A stretch of DNA of 64,000 nt from Desulfobacteraceae bacterium (lineage in GTDB: Bacteria; Desulfobacterota; Desulfobacteria; Desulfobacterales; Desulfobacteraceae), in the NCBI GenBank assembly GCA_024226935.1, contig JAAELK010000225.1:1-64000 (forward strand). Direction: 5' to 3'. The notes beneath the pieces are model-generated. The model had not been told where the DNA came from and did no database searches. It was given only the letters and a program-made list of their open reading frames with translations. The position numbers and the translations under genes are program-made. This document shows, piece by piece, positions 1-8,700 of the stretch (the stretch's first letter is position 1; each line of letters starts with the position of its first letter).

Positions 1-123
1 GAAACTAAAGGTCGTGGGAAGCTTGGCGGGCAGCCAGGAAAAATTTGTGTTCCCATCAAAGATATTTGGGTCTTTCCTCTTGATAAAAAGTTTAGAGTTT
101 TGCTTAAATCAACTCATGAATGA
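1..123 (+). CDS. 3' end of an unidentified gene (partial)
   Basis: An open frame runs from the window edge to a TGA at 121-123 and gives the last 40 residues of a protein, basic and ending in KSTHE. I do not recognise the family. It converges on the truncated cyclase gene, whose stop codon begins at the very next base. Because that cyclase ends in mid-domain at this junction, this ORF could belong to inserted or rearranged DNA, but nothing in the 40 residues shows a transposase or integrase motif. Confidence 0.4.
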   Translation, partial: ETKGRGKLGGQPGKICVPIKDIWVFPLDKKFRVLLKSTHE

Positions 124-1428
124 CTAACCCGAATATTTACGCTGTTCAAGGATGATATTTAATTTAATCAGTCGTTTTCTCATTTCCAAAGCTGCCTGCA
201 CCGCCATTTCCGGATGATCATCAAACCCGACAGGCGCTCCGAAAACAGCCTCAATCTCATCTCCCACATATTGGAGAATAAGCCCCCTATGTTCTTTTAC
301 GGCCGGGGTCATTTCGTTAAAATACTGGTTTAAGATTTTCACCACCTGGCGGGGGTGATTTTTTTCCACAAGACCCGTAAAATTTCTCAAATCGGAAAAG
401 AGCAAGGTAACCCGTTTCATCTCTCCTTCCAGGGAAATTTTACCCGACATGATTTCATCCCGGATTTCCTTACCCATGTATCGACCAAAGGATTTTTTTA
501 CCCGTTGGCTTTCATTTAAACTGCGAATCATATCATTTATCCCCTGGGCCACATCACCCAATTCATCATTGGACACGATTTCCACCCGGGCATCCAGGTC
601 ATTATTTTCCACGGCCTTGATGGTCTTTTTGATCTGAAGCAAGGGAGTAGAGATACTTTTTGCTAAAAAATAGGCCAGAATCAATGCAATGGTCAACGAA
701 TCCATGGAAAGAAAGAACAGTTCCCAATAAAGGGAAGAGATCAACTGACTTCTGGTCACTGCATCGGCCAGGGAAAGCTGCTGAATATTGGAAACAATAG
801 TGGTCGCAATGATGGGAAACGGTATCAAAATAATCCCCAGCATAACCACTAAAAATCGTTTTCTCACACTGATTTTGAAAACATGTTTAACCCGGTTTAA
901 ATGACCTTCTGGAAAGAACTTAGGGATGTGGGAACGCCAAACATTTTCAAGGACAAAAAAAAGAACCATACAGGTCACGCCACCGCCGAGAAGAATGATT
1001 CCCAAAAACCGCCTGAAACAAAATACCAGATCCTGTGTTGCCACATTAAAAATCTTTGCCGTGATCAATGGTTCCAAAAAACCAAAGATAAAACCCCCCA
1101 CTATCCAAATCAAAAAAGAAGCCATCGTAACAACCATGGGGTACTGAATGGCTCTCCTTTGGAGATGGTAAATCATGAAAGGATCAAACTCAGAGATATC
1201 CCGACTGCCGTCGGCCACTTCATACAAAGATCTGGACGATTTTCTTTTTAACAAGACAAAAGCCAGAAGAGAAAGCGTTGCCATACCTGCAAAAAAAAAC
1301 AAAAGATCATAATAGTCCGGAATCACTGGATTTTGTTTAACAAAGGGCTGGATAATTCTAAAATAGATGAAGGTGGAAGATGCACCTAACATATTACCCA
1401 CCCCCAATAATATTCCTATTTTTTTCAT
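124..1428 (-). CDS. Membrane class III adenylate/guanylate cyclase, C-terminally truncated
   Basis: The 434-residue protein has about six hydrophobic segments in residues 1-258, a HAMP-like linker (about 258-310) and the first half of a class III nucleotide cyclase domain from about residue 338. Both metal-binding aspartates are present, in FSDLRNFT near residue 345 and YVGDE near residue 386. The chain then ends at about residue 434, just before the region that normally carries the HTG segment, the substrate-recognition residue and the NxxxR transition-state pair. None of the three frames downstream on this strand restores it. Its ATG overlaps the stop of the upstream PP-loop gene by four bases, so it is the last gene of that operon. 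Catalysis as a homodimer seems unlikely without the missing half. Domain calls are firm; loss of function is inferred. Confidence 0.85.
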   Translation of the reverse strand: MKKIGILLGVGNMLGASSTFIYFRIIQPFVKQNPVIPDYYDLLFFFAGMATLSLLAFVLLKRKSSRSLYEVADGSRDISEFDPFMIYHLQRRAIQYPMVVTMASFLIWIVGGFIFGFLEPLITAKIFNVATQDLVFCFRRFLGIILLGGGVTCMVLFFVLENVWRSHIPKFFPEGHLNRVKHVFKISVRKRFLVVMLGIILIPFPIIATTIVSNIQQLSLADAVTRSQLISSLYWELFFLSMDSLTIALILAYFLAKSISTPLLQIKKTIKAVENNDLDARVEIVSNDELGDVAQGINDMIRSLNESQRVKKSFGRYMGKEIRDEIMSGKISLEGEMKRVTLLFSDLRNFTGLVEKNHPRQVVKILNQYFNEMTPAVKEHRGLILQYVGDEIEAVFGAPVGFDDHPEMAVQAALEMRKRLIKLNIILEQRKYSG

Positions 1429-2567
1429 ATTGCCTTTTTTAACAATTTTTCAATGGTATCAGCCAGATCATCCCTGCCCCGCTGCCTCAACAAAGGAATC
1501 ATGGGCCTGTAAAATGGAGGCCGAACCCTGATGGTAATATCAAATTGTTCAATATCCTCTGGATTCACCTCATCTTCAACAAAAGCCCGGGTCTTGTGCA
1601 ATATTCCCAGGGCGGTCAACTCTGTCATGGTCCGAACACATTTTTCACATTTACCACAGTTCAAACGGTCCGGGACATTAGCAAGACAAACCCTGAAATT
1701 TTGAAATGCCGCATCCCAGGAAGAGACTATTCTTATTTTTTCAAGACGGGACATTTCATAATCCCGGTGGCGAAGTCTCAGTCCATAACTTGAATATTCC
1801 GGATCCAGCAGCGGATGGGACCCACAGGGATGCAAATTAGGAATATCATAGGATGATCCGATAAACATCAGATTTATCCGATTGCTGAAAGCATGGGCCA
1901 TGGCAGCCAGAACAGCCCCAAAAAAACTGTCCAGCCATAATTTGCGCTCATCACACAAATGACGAATATTGGTATAGACCGGAATCAACTGGGTACCTGC
2001 ATCCCGGGTAATTTTTAAAATTGCATCCATGGCCCGGTCAAATACATGATATTTACTCCCCCGCTCCACCACACCGCCGATATCAAAACCGTGGAGAAAA
2101 AAACTATCTCTTACATATCCCGGATGCCCCTTGGAATAATTAAGTCGATTTAAACGAAGAGCAGCAAGGGAATCCATCCCCCCGGACATGACCATACCAG
2201 CCCTGACAGGATTCAAGCCAGGCAGTGTTTCCAGGGTTTTGGCCTCAATGGTTATGGGAGTATACCGGCTATTTTCCGGCCCCAACCTTGTCCAATGGGA
2301 CAAGATATTCATGGCCACACCTAACCCTTCCTTAAGAAATGGACAGATCTTTTGTCCAATGAAAATTCTTTTTTCTCCCAGATGAAGGGCCGGCAAAAGA
2401 CAACCCACCAAAAACGCATCGGGGTTAGCCTCAAACCCAGATGCAAAGGAAAGGGGAGTCTTAATAAATACACTTTGTTCGGGCCGATTGCAATCTTCAA
2501 AAATCACCCTGGCCCCAGCCGTAACAAATTGACTGTCCCGGGTCAAATTAAAATCAATAATTTTCAT
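1425..2567 (-). CDS. QueC-like PP-loop ATP-pyrophosphatase family protein
   Basis: The 380-residue protein carries a PP-loop motif, SGGMDSLAAL, near residues 126-136, and a zinc-type cysteine cluster, NCGKCEKC, near residues 302-310. The second resembles the C-terminal CxxCxxC cluster of 7-cyano-7-deazaguanine synthase (QueC). PP-loop enzymes adenylate a carboxyl or carbonyl group before amide, nitrile or thio transfer. The protein is longer than QueC (about 220-240 residues), and the first 120 residues match nothing I recognise. No other queuosine gene is nearby, so a QueC role is doubtful. It lies 34 bases after the ATP-grasp gene and overlaps the cyclase gene by four bases, so it probably acts on the product of the two upstream enzymes. 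The substrate is unknown. Confidence 0.75.
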   Translation of the reverse strand: MKIIDFNLTRDSQFVTAGARVIFEDCNRPEQSVFIKTPLSFASGFEANPDAFLVGCLLPALHLGEKRIFIGQKICPFLKEGLGVAMNILSHWTRLGPENSRYTPITIEAKTLETLPGLNPVRAGMVMSGGMDSLAALRLNRLNYSKGHPGYVRDSFFLHGFDIGGVVERGSKYHVFDRAMDAILKITRDAGTQLIPVYTNIRHLCDERKLWLDSFFGAVLAAMAHAFSNRINLMFIGSSYDIPNLHPCGSHPLLDPEYSSYGLRLRHRDYEMSRLEKIRIVSSWDAAFQNFRVCLANVPDRLNCGKCEKCVRTMTELTALGILHKTRAFVEDEVNPEDIEQFDITIRVRPPFYRPMIPLLRQRGRDDLADTIEKLLKKAI

Positions 2568-2601
2568 TGGCTTTTTTTCTTATTTCCATCTGGTTAAATT
2601 C

Positions 2602-3510
2602 TCATAAACTTTTATTTGAAACGATAGAGGATAGATAATCAATAATCTGCCAGGCAATATCTTTTCCGGTTGCTGCCTCCAGACCCTTAAAACCTGGCGA
2701 ATAATTTACCTCAACCACGAGGGGAGGTCCAGTTTTTTCAACCATCATATCAACCCCGGCAATTTCAAGACAAGAAACCCTGGCTGCATCAAGAGCCAGA
2801 GTCTCCCATTCCCTTGGAGGATCAATGGCTATCGCCTGACCATTTTGATGAATATTGGCCCTGAAATCACCCGGGGAAGGTTCAAGGGCCATGGCTCCGG
2901 CCAGGCGACCTCCGATCACCAGCATTCTCAGATCCTGGCGCCCCTCAGGTTTGATAAATTGCTGAACCAGCATGCCTTTCAAAGGGTTAAGATGGGTATC
3001 AAGGTATATGTTTGCCTGACTTTCATTCTCAATCTTTTCCACACCGTCTCCGCCCATACCATCCACTTGTTTAGCAATAACCGGAAATCCTCCCAGATGG
3101 GCAACCGCTTTAAAAAAACCAGGCTTCCGGGTAATAAAACAGGAATTTGGAACCCGTATCCCTGCGGCTGCCAGAGTCTGGAGGGTAAGATATTGATTTC
3201 TTGCAATGGTCACCCCCTCAATTTTATTAACCAGGGCAATATTCATCTGCATAAAATGACGGAGCAGAACAAACCCATATTCCCCCATGGGAGATCCCTG
3301 GCGGGGTAATATCACATCGGGAACCCGGCCTGAAATATCCATGGGAAAACCAATAAAATCAAAAAGACCAGATTTGCCCATATCCATGGCACAGGTAATT
3401 TCATAGGGGTTGATCAACAAAATTTGATGCCCCAGATCATTTGCCGCCTCCAAAAAACGCTTATTGGGATGAAAATCAAATCCATTGACAGTCATTATTC
3501 CAATGATCAT
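2602..3510 (-). CDS. RimK-type ATP-grasp ligase
   Basis: The 302-residue protein has the ATP-grasp layout of the RimK/LysX/MptN group: a pre-ATP-grasp N-terminal half, the glycine-rich loop MGGDGVEKI after the KQ lysine near residue 150, the segment EGRQDLRMLVIGG, and the metal-binding end VVEVNYSPGFKGLE. Such enzymes form an acyl phosphate and join a carboxylate to an amine, for example adding glutamate or other amino acids to a peptide or metabolite. Its ATG overlaps the stop of the upstream GNAT-tailed gene by four bases (3507-3510), which suggests translational coupling. The pairing with a GNAT-tailed protein and a PP-loop enzyme suggests an amide-bond-forming pathway. Substrates cannot be read from the sequence. 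Confidence 0.85.
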   Translation of the reverse strand: MIIGIMTVNGFDFHPNKRFLEAANDLGHQILLINPYEITCAMDMGKSGLFDFIGFPMDISGRVPDVILPRQGSPMGEYGFVLLRHFMQMNIALVNKIEGVTIARNQYLTLQTLAAAGIRVPNSCFITRKPGFFKAVAHLGGFPVIAKQVDGMGGDGVEKIENESQANIYLDTHLNPLKGMLVQQFIKPEGRQDLRMLVIGGRLAGAMALEPSPGDFRANIHQNGQAIAIDPPREWETLALDAARVSCLEIAGVDMMVEKTGPPLVVEVNYSPGFKGLEAATGKDIAWQIIDYLSSIVSNKSL

Positions 3511-5492
3511 TTGTCATTATCCCCTTGATTATCAATCATATGTTCCGGCATCCACACTCCCATTTGTTTATTTAATTTTCCACTGAAATAGGTCAGGATT
3601 TTTTTCGTATTATTCCGAAGGGCAATTTTCTGGGTGACCAGATTCTCCTCACTGATAATGGAAAACACCTTATAATCTTTTACCCTTTTGGTCAGACCCT
3701 CCAATAATTTTGCCCCCACTCCCAGGGCACGGTACTCGGGTCGCACAGAAGTATATCCCCTTTCCACAAAATTGGTAAAATCAACCCCTGTCATCTGTTT
3801 AAGCCGTTTTATAAAACTTGCTCTGGGGTGCTTCAAACTGGAATTTCCAATAATCACTCCATTTTCCATGGCATAACCGATCATATAAGCCTTTTCAAGA
3901 TTGGATCTAACATGGGTGATGTCAACAGATCCACCTGCTTCCACCATTTTACAAATTTCCTCCAGGACTCCAGAGGGAAGTTCCTTGGGTGACTGGTAAG
4001 TAAAAAGGATTTGCCTTCCAAGACAAATAACCCGATTATTTTCTAAATCCACCCGGAGATGACCCAATGATTTGCTGTTTATTTGACTCAAATACACCAG
4101 CAAGTAACCAGGATCTCCCAAAAATTGCCAAAAGGGAATCCCAGGCAAGGGAGCTACACCGGCATAATCCATAAACCCGGGCGGTATAATCGGAGCAAAT
4201 AATTCATCCCGGGTCAAATCCCGGACTGTATCTTGATTTGTATCTTGGAAGGAATGAACAATATTAGGGCTATTTGCAATAAATTTTATCCGATCAATAT
4301 CACTGTTGCCTTGTTCCTTGAATAGATCCGAACCGGATAAATGGTTCCATATACCAAGCTTTGATGCCTCCCATAGGGTTTTTTCAGAAATTTTAGATCT
4401 ATCTGTTTGCCAATGAATCAATCTAAGCCCAGCTGTAAACAGATCCGACATTTCTTTTATATATCCCGGAAAAAGCTCTCCTGTCCTGACCTGTATACTA
4501 AAAAAGACACGGGGTTGTTTTATTGAAAACCAATGGGCCAGATGCCGGCATATGTCCCCCGGGAAAATTTGGTCCGCCTTTTCTTGAATTTTTCGGCCCG
4601 GCGATTCTATTTTTTCATCAATATCTGAATTAGAAGATGCCTGGACAAATACAAATCCCCGGACACCCAGGTTATGGACCTGATCTTCCAGAAAGTCTGA
4701 TAAAGCAAATGGATCCTTAAAAAATAAAGGATAAACCAAAATTATCTTTTCAGGAGTTAGATACTGATCCAAGGGAACTGCCCTGAAATCGGGCAGACTA
4801 TTTTTAAGATCCATTTTCACCCCATGGATCTGGTTGACCCAATCCCCCAGCAGGACAAGGCCTTTTTGGGCCTGATTCCAGATAAGATGATCAAAGTATC
4901 GAGTGTCCGGAAGAGGAAATCCTCTTTTTATCATTGCCACCACCCTGACACCGGGATAATGTTCTTTAATGAAAGCTGCCATTATCCGTGCAGCAACCGC
5001 CTGGGCCTGGCAAGAAACAAAAAAAATTACCGTCCCCGGATCATACCTGTCAAGTTGGCTTGCCAACCCTTGTTCGCACAACAACACAAAAGGATTGCCA
5101 TGGGCGCAAATATCTGTATTGGATGCCAGGATCAAACAACTATCTATTTTATTTTTACAAGATATAAAATACTGGGGATCATAAAACTTATTCCCTTTAA
5201 ACTCATCCATATCAACCACGGTTTTATAAGTGGCTTCATACAACTTTTTCAACCGAAAATAAGTTTGCCTGGAAACCTGTCCTGAATCTCTCTTTTTTTG
5301 AATTTGTTGAAAATAAAACAATAGACTTGTTTTAGAAAAAAGGTGGGTCCTATAAAAATCAAGATTTGCGTCATAGTGACCTATAGTAAATCCGGAACCG
5401 GACAAACTCCCCGCAACCACGGCCGCATCCCAACAGGGCAACATCGGACTGGCTGCCGGGGGATGAATCAATAAAATAGTAGACGATATCAT
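3507..5492 (-). CDS. Large protein with cobalamin-binding-like N-terminus and GNAT acetyltransferase C-terminus
   Basis: From the ATG at 5492 the product is 661 residues. It begins with STILLIHPP and then a stretch of the kind seen in the B12-binding domain of radical SAM enzymes, but no CxxxCxxC cluster follows, so it is not a radical SAM enzyme. The middle 300 residues are unrecognised. The last 130 residues look like a GNAT acyltransferase, with the acyl-CoA loop RALGVGAKLLEGL in place. A longer reading from a TTG at 5627 is open (706 residues) but has a less protein-like N-terminus. Neither start has a strong ribosome binding site, although AAGGGG lies upstream of 5492 at a long distance. 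It is the first gene of the operon and is coupled to the ATP-grasp gene. It may transfer an acyl group to the small molecule or peptide handled by that ligase. Confidence 0.7.
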   Translation of the reverse strand: MISSTILLIHPPAASPMLPCWDAAVVAGSLSGSGFTIGHYDANLDFYRTHLFSKTSLLFYFQQIQKKRDSGQVSRQTYFRLKKLYEATYKTVVDMDEFKGNKFYDPQYFISCKNKIDSCLILASNTDICAHGNPFVLLCEQGLASQLDRYDPGTVIFFVSCQAQAVAARIMAAFIKEHYPGVRVVAMIKRGFPLPDTRYFDHLIWNQAQKGLVLLGDWVNQIHGVKMDLKNSLPDFRAVPLDQYLTPEKIILVYPLFFKDPFALSDFLEDQVHNLGVRGFVFVQASSNSDIDEKIESPGRKIQEKADQIFPGDICRHLAHWFSIKQPRVFFSIQVRTGELFPGYIKEMSDLFTAGLRLIHWQTDRSKISEKTLWEASKLGIWNHLSGSDLFKEQGNSDIDRIKFIANSPNIVHSFQDTNQDTVRDLTRDELFAPIIPPGFMDYAGVAPLPGIPFWQFLGDPGYLLVYLSQINSKSLGHLRVDLENNRVICLGRQILFTYQSPKELPSGVLEEICKMVEAGGSVDITHVRSNLEKAYMIGYAMENGVIIGNSSLKHPRASFIKRLKQMTGVDFTNFVERGYTSVRPEYRALGVGAKLLEGLTKRVKDYKVFSIISEENLVTQKIALRNNTKKILTYFSGKLNKQMGVWMPEHMIDNQGDNDK

Positions 5493-5727
5493 ACTAACCA
5501 ATATATATTTTTTTTTAATAATACCCAACACCCCTTGCAGATCAGCTTTGATTTGACATCTTCCACAGATAAGCTGCAAAGGGGTGCTTTTTCTTATATG
5601 CACAAGATCATCATTTTTGCAATGCAATGGTAATTTTACTTTGGCCTGTCAATTGTCTCCTTATATCAAACCCGCTGCCTTGCAATTTAAAAAAATCCCC
5701 CGATTTGACTTTGGATAGCTATAGGAA

Positions 5728-5753
5728 AAACCCCGGTGGTAGCTTTGGGGTTT
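5728..5753. other. Inverted repeat in the divergent intergenic region
   Basis: AAACCCC at 5728-5734 pairs perfectly with GGGGTTT at 5747-5753 across a 12-base loop. It lies 30 bases before tamB in the space between two divergent operons. No T-run follows on either side, so it is more likely an operator or a 5' leader hairpin than a terminator. I found no convincing -35/-10 pair in the 5493-5782 gap. Confidence 0.4.
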
Positions 5754-5782
5754 ACCAAAGGTCTTGTCAAAAAAGATAAACC

Positions 5783-8700
5783 ATGGTAATGACTTGGTTT
5801 TTTTTAATGGATGGTATGGTGTTAAAGCCAAAGAATAAATTAGGTGTCATTGCAGGTTTTGTTTGTTGTGTACTACTGGCTACCGTTTGGGCGGGCAGTT
5901 GTTTTCTAAAAACCAACACCACCAAGACCATTTTGTTACACCTTATCAGTGAGAAGGTTCCAGGCCAGGTTGTCTTTGATAAACTGGAAATCCATCCTCT
6001 TTTAGGGCAGATCAATTTACTGGGACTTCAACTCCGTGGGCCCCATGGAAAATCTCTGGCTCGCATGAAAAAAATGAGTCTCGATTTATCCTGGACAAGC
6101 CTGCTAACCGGCAAAATCTGTTTTTCCTCGGTTATGATGGACTCTCCCAGGTTAAATCTTAGTCTATTGAAAAATGGTTCCCTTGCCCCAGGCCTTTCTT
6201 CAGTTAAAACTACAAATGGATCTTCCTGGTTCTTTTCAGATATTCTTGTTAAGAAATTTGTTTTAAAAAATGGAAGCCTCGTACTGGAGGTGCCTGGTAA
6301 AAACTTGAATCTATCGGTTTCAGGTCTGGATGTTCTGGTATCAAATTTTGATCTTTTGCATGGATCAGCAAAATTCAAAGCAAACTTTGAGACCGGAAAC
6401 ATCACAACCCGGGAAAAATCCATTTTGCTTAATCCGACCCGTATGGAGGCTGATTTTAAAGATGGAGGATTATCCAATATTTTTGTCCATTTAGACTCCA
6501 ATGACCTTGATATGAAGATCCTGGGCTCTGTCAAGGATCTTTTTAATTGCCCTGTTTTTGATATTCGTCTTAAGAGTATAATGGATCTTGAACAGGCAAC
6601 TTTTACTGCAGGTATAAAACCCAAGGCTTTCCAGGGACAATTGCTAACCAACCTGTCCATTAAAGGAGATCTTGACAATCCGGTGATAACAGGTTCCATC
6701 CAATCTAAGAAAGCCTGGGTCAAGGGTTATCTCCTTGAAAACCTTATGCTGGAATTTAAGATAAAAAACCGAATGGCAACAATGCTGCCATCCCATCTTT
6801 CTTCCAAATTTGGAGCTCTGGACCTGGAAGGAAAAATAAACCTTGAAAAGGTTTTTCCCCATGGATTTTTAAAGCCCTTTGATTTAAATGAACTTTCGTA
6901 TAATATAAATGCACTTCTTTCAGGGACAAAATTATCTGTCCTTTCCGGGATAAAACCAGGCACAAAAGGTAAAGTGACATCCAGGATAAATTTTTCCGGT
7001 AGGGGTGTTGATCCTGAAAAAATAAAGGCGGATATAAAAGCAAAGCTGAGCGCAACTGGGCTCAGACTAAAAGGTATGCCAACATCAATGGCTGCCATGA
7101 TCAACACCGATATTGTTCTTGATAAAAAAACTGCCAGAATTAATTTCCTTGATTTGAGGGCCCCGTCAATTATACTGACAGGTAACGGCCAGGTGGATAT
7201 TACCACCATGAAAATTTCAGGCAAACTCAATCTTAAGATGGGTGATATTGGATTATTGAACAGGCTCACCCATTTAAGACAGAAAGGACAAATCAGTGCA
7301 AAAATAGAGATTAACGGGCCATTTTCATGTCCTGGGGTCTCTTTGACGGCTTCAGGCTCAAATATCGAAATCAATAATGTTGTCCTGGGAAATCTGACTT
7401 TAAAGGGTAATCTTGACAGGACCGGCAGAGTCAGGGTTGACAAATTTTTACTGGAAAACCATGGATCGATTCTTAATGGTACTGGTTGGTTGGAATCGCT
7501 AAAAAAGATGCTCAATGGAAATAGAAAAAATTTAATTCATTTTGATGTGAAAACTGGAAACCTGAATCTCGCCAATTTCATGCCGACCTCTTTTTTTAAA
7601 GGAAAACTTAATGGCAAGATCATGGTAAGAAGCAATCTTGTGAAACCCATCGTAAGGGCTGATATCAAAGGATATGATCTTGCTTTTAAGAAGGTACAGA
7701 TCAAGGATGCTACACTTTCCCTTAATGGGAAGATTCAAAGCCGTTTTTCCAATGTGGATGGTGTTTTAAATATTGACGCAGATTCCATAAAAGTTTTTGA
7801 CCAGGCAAGGGGCAAATTTTCTTCAAAATTTTTGCTCCGGGGTAGCCTTAAGAACCCGCAGATCAAGGGCAAACTTGATATTCAAAAAATTATGATCTTA
7901 AATGAAAAACAAAATCCAATGGATTTGACTGTTAAACTGCAAAACAAAAAACTTGAAATAAAGGCAGATATAGGCCCCATGATGGAAGGGGTGTATCACA
8001 TGGATACCAAGGTATTTGCAGTCGATTTTAATGTGGATGGTTTTAATTTATCACCCTATTTTGCACTCATGGGCCGGTCAGGATTCACAGGAGATATCAC
8101 CGGCAGTATCAAGGCAAAAGGCCGGATTGACAAACTTAAACAGATCCAAGGATCAGCTGATTTTTCTAAAATTATGATTGCCTTTGCAGGCAACCCTTTT
8201 ATCCAGACAAAAGATTCGCGACTTACCTTTAAAAACGGACAATTGTGCCTTTTGCCCACCCAGATTAAGCTCTTGAAAAAAGGCATCCTTATGGTGAAAG
8301 GCCAGGCAGACCTTAGCGGTTCCCTCGATTTTAAAGCCTTGGGAGACATCCCCTTGGAGCTGCTCAATCCCCTGGTGGACAAAATAAAATTTGCCACCGG
8401 CAATGTCCGCATCACAGCTTCCCTTAAAGGCAGTATTTACGACCCTATTATCCAGGGAGATCTTTTATTCAACTCCCTTGGAATGGGGGTTGATGGACTT
8501 GATCAGGATTTTAAAAATATGAAAGGCCATATTAAGTTCACCCCGGATAAGATCGAGATTTCAGGGTTTGAGGGCTATATGGGTCAAGGCCGTTTTGACC
8601 TTGGCGGCAGTGTGATATTAAAAGCCTGGGCACCTGAAAAATTTAATCTGAAAATTAATGCCCATCAGCTCAATCTGGATATTCAGGATTTAATGGACTT

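Noticed and set aside
1-123. Reading the first bases as the missing end of the cyclase in another frame
   Set aside because: All three minus-strand frames below 124 either stop at once or lack any cyclase motif.
1425-2567. Calling the PP-loop gene queC
   Set aside because: It is about 140 residues too long and no other queuosine pathway gene is nearby.
3507-5492. Annotation of the large protein as a radical SAM enzyme
   Set aside because: There is no CxxxCxxC cluster in the chain.
6028-7515. Long minus-strand frames (231 and 262 codons) within tamB
   Set aside because: They are antisense to a well-supported 1275-residue gene, have no ribosome binding sites and show no family motif; they follow from its codon bias.
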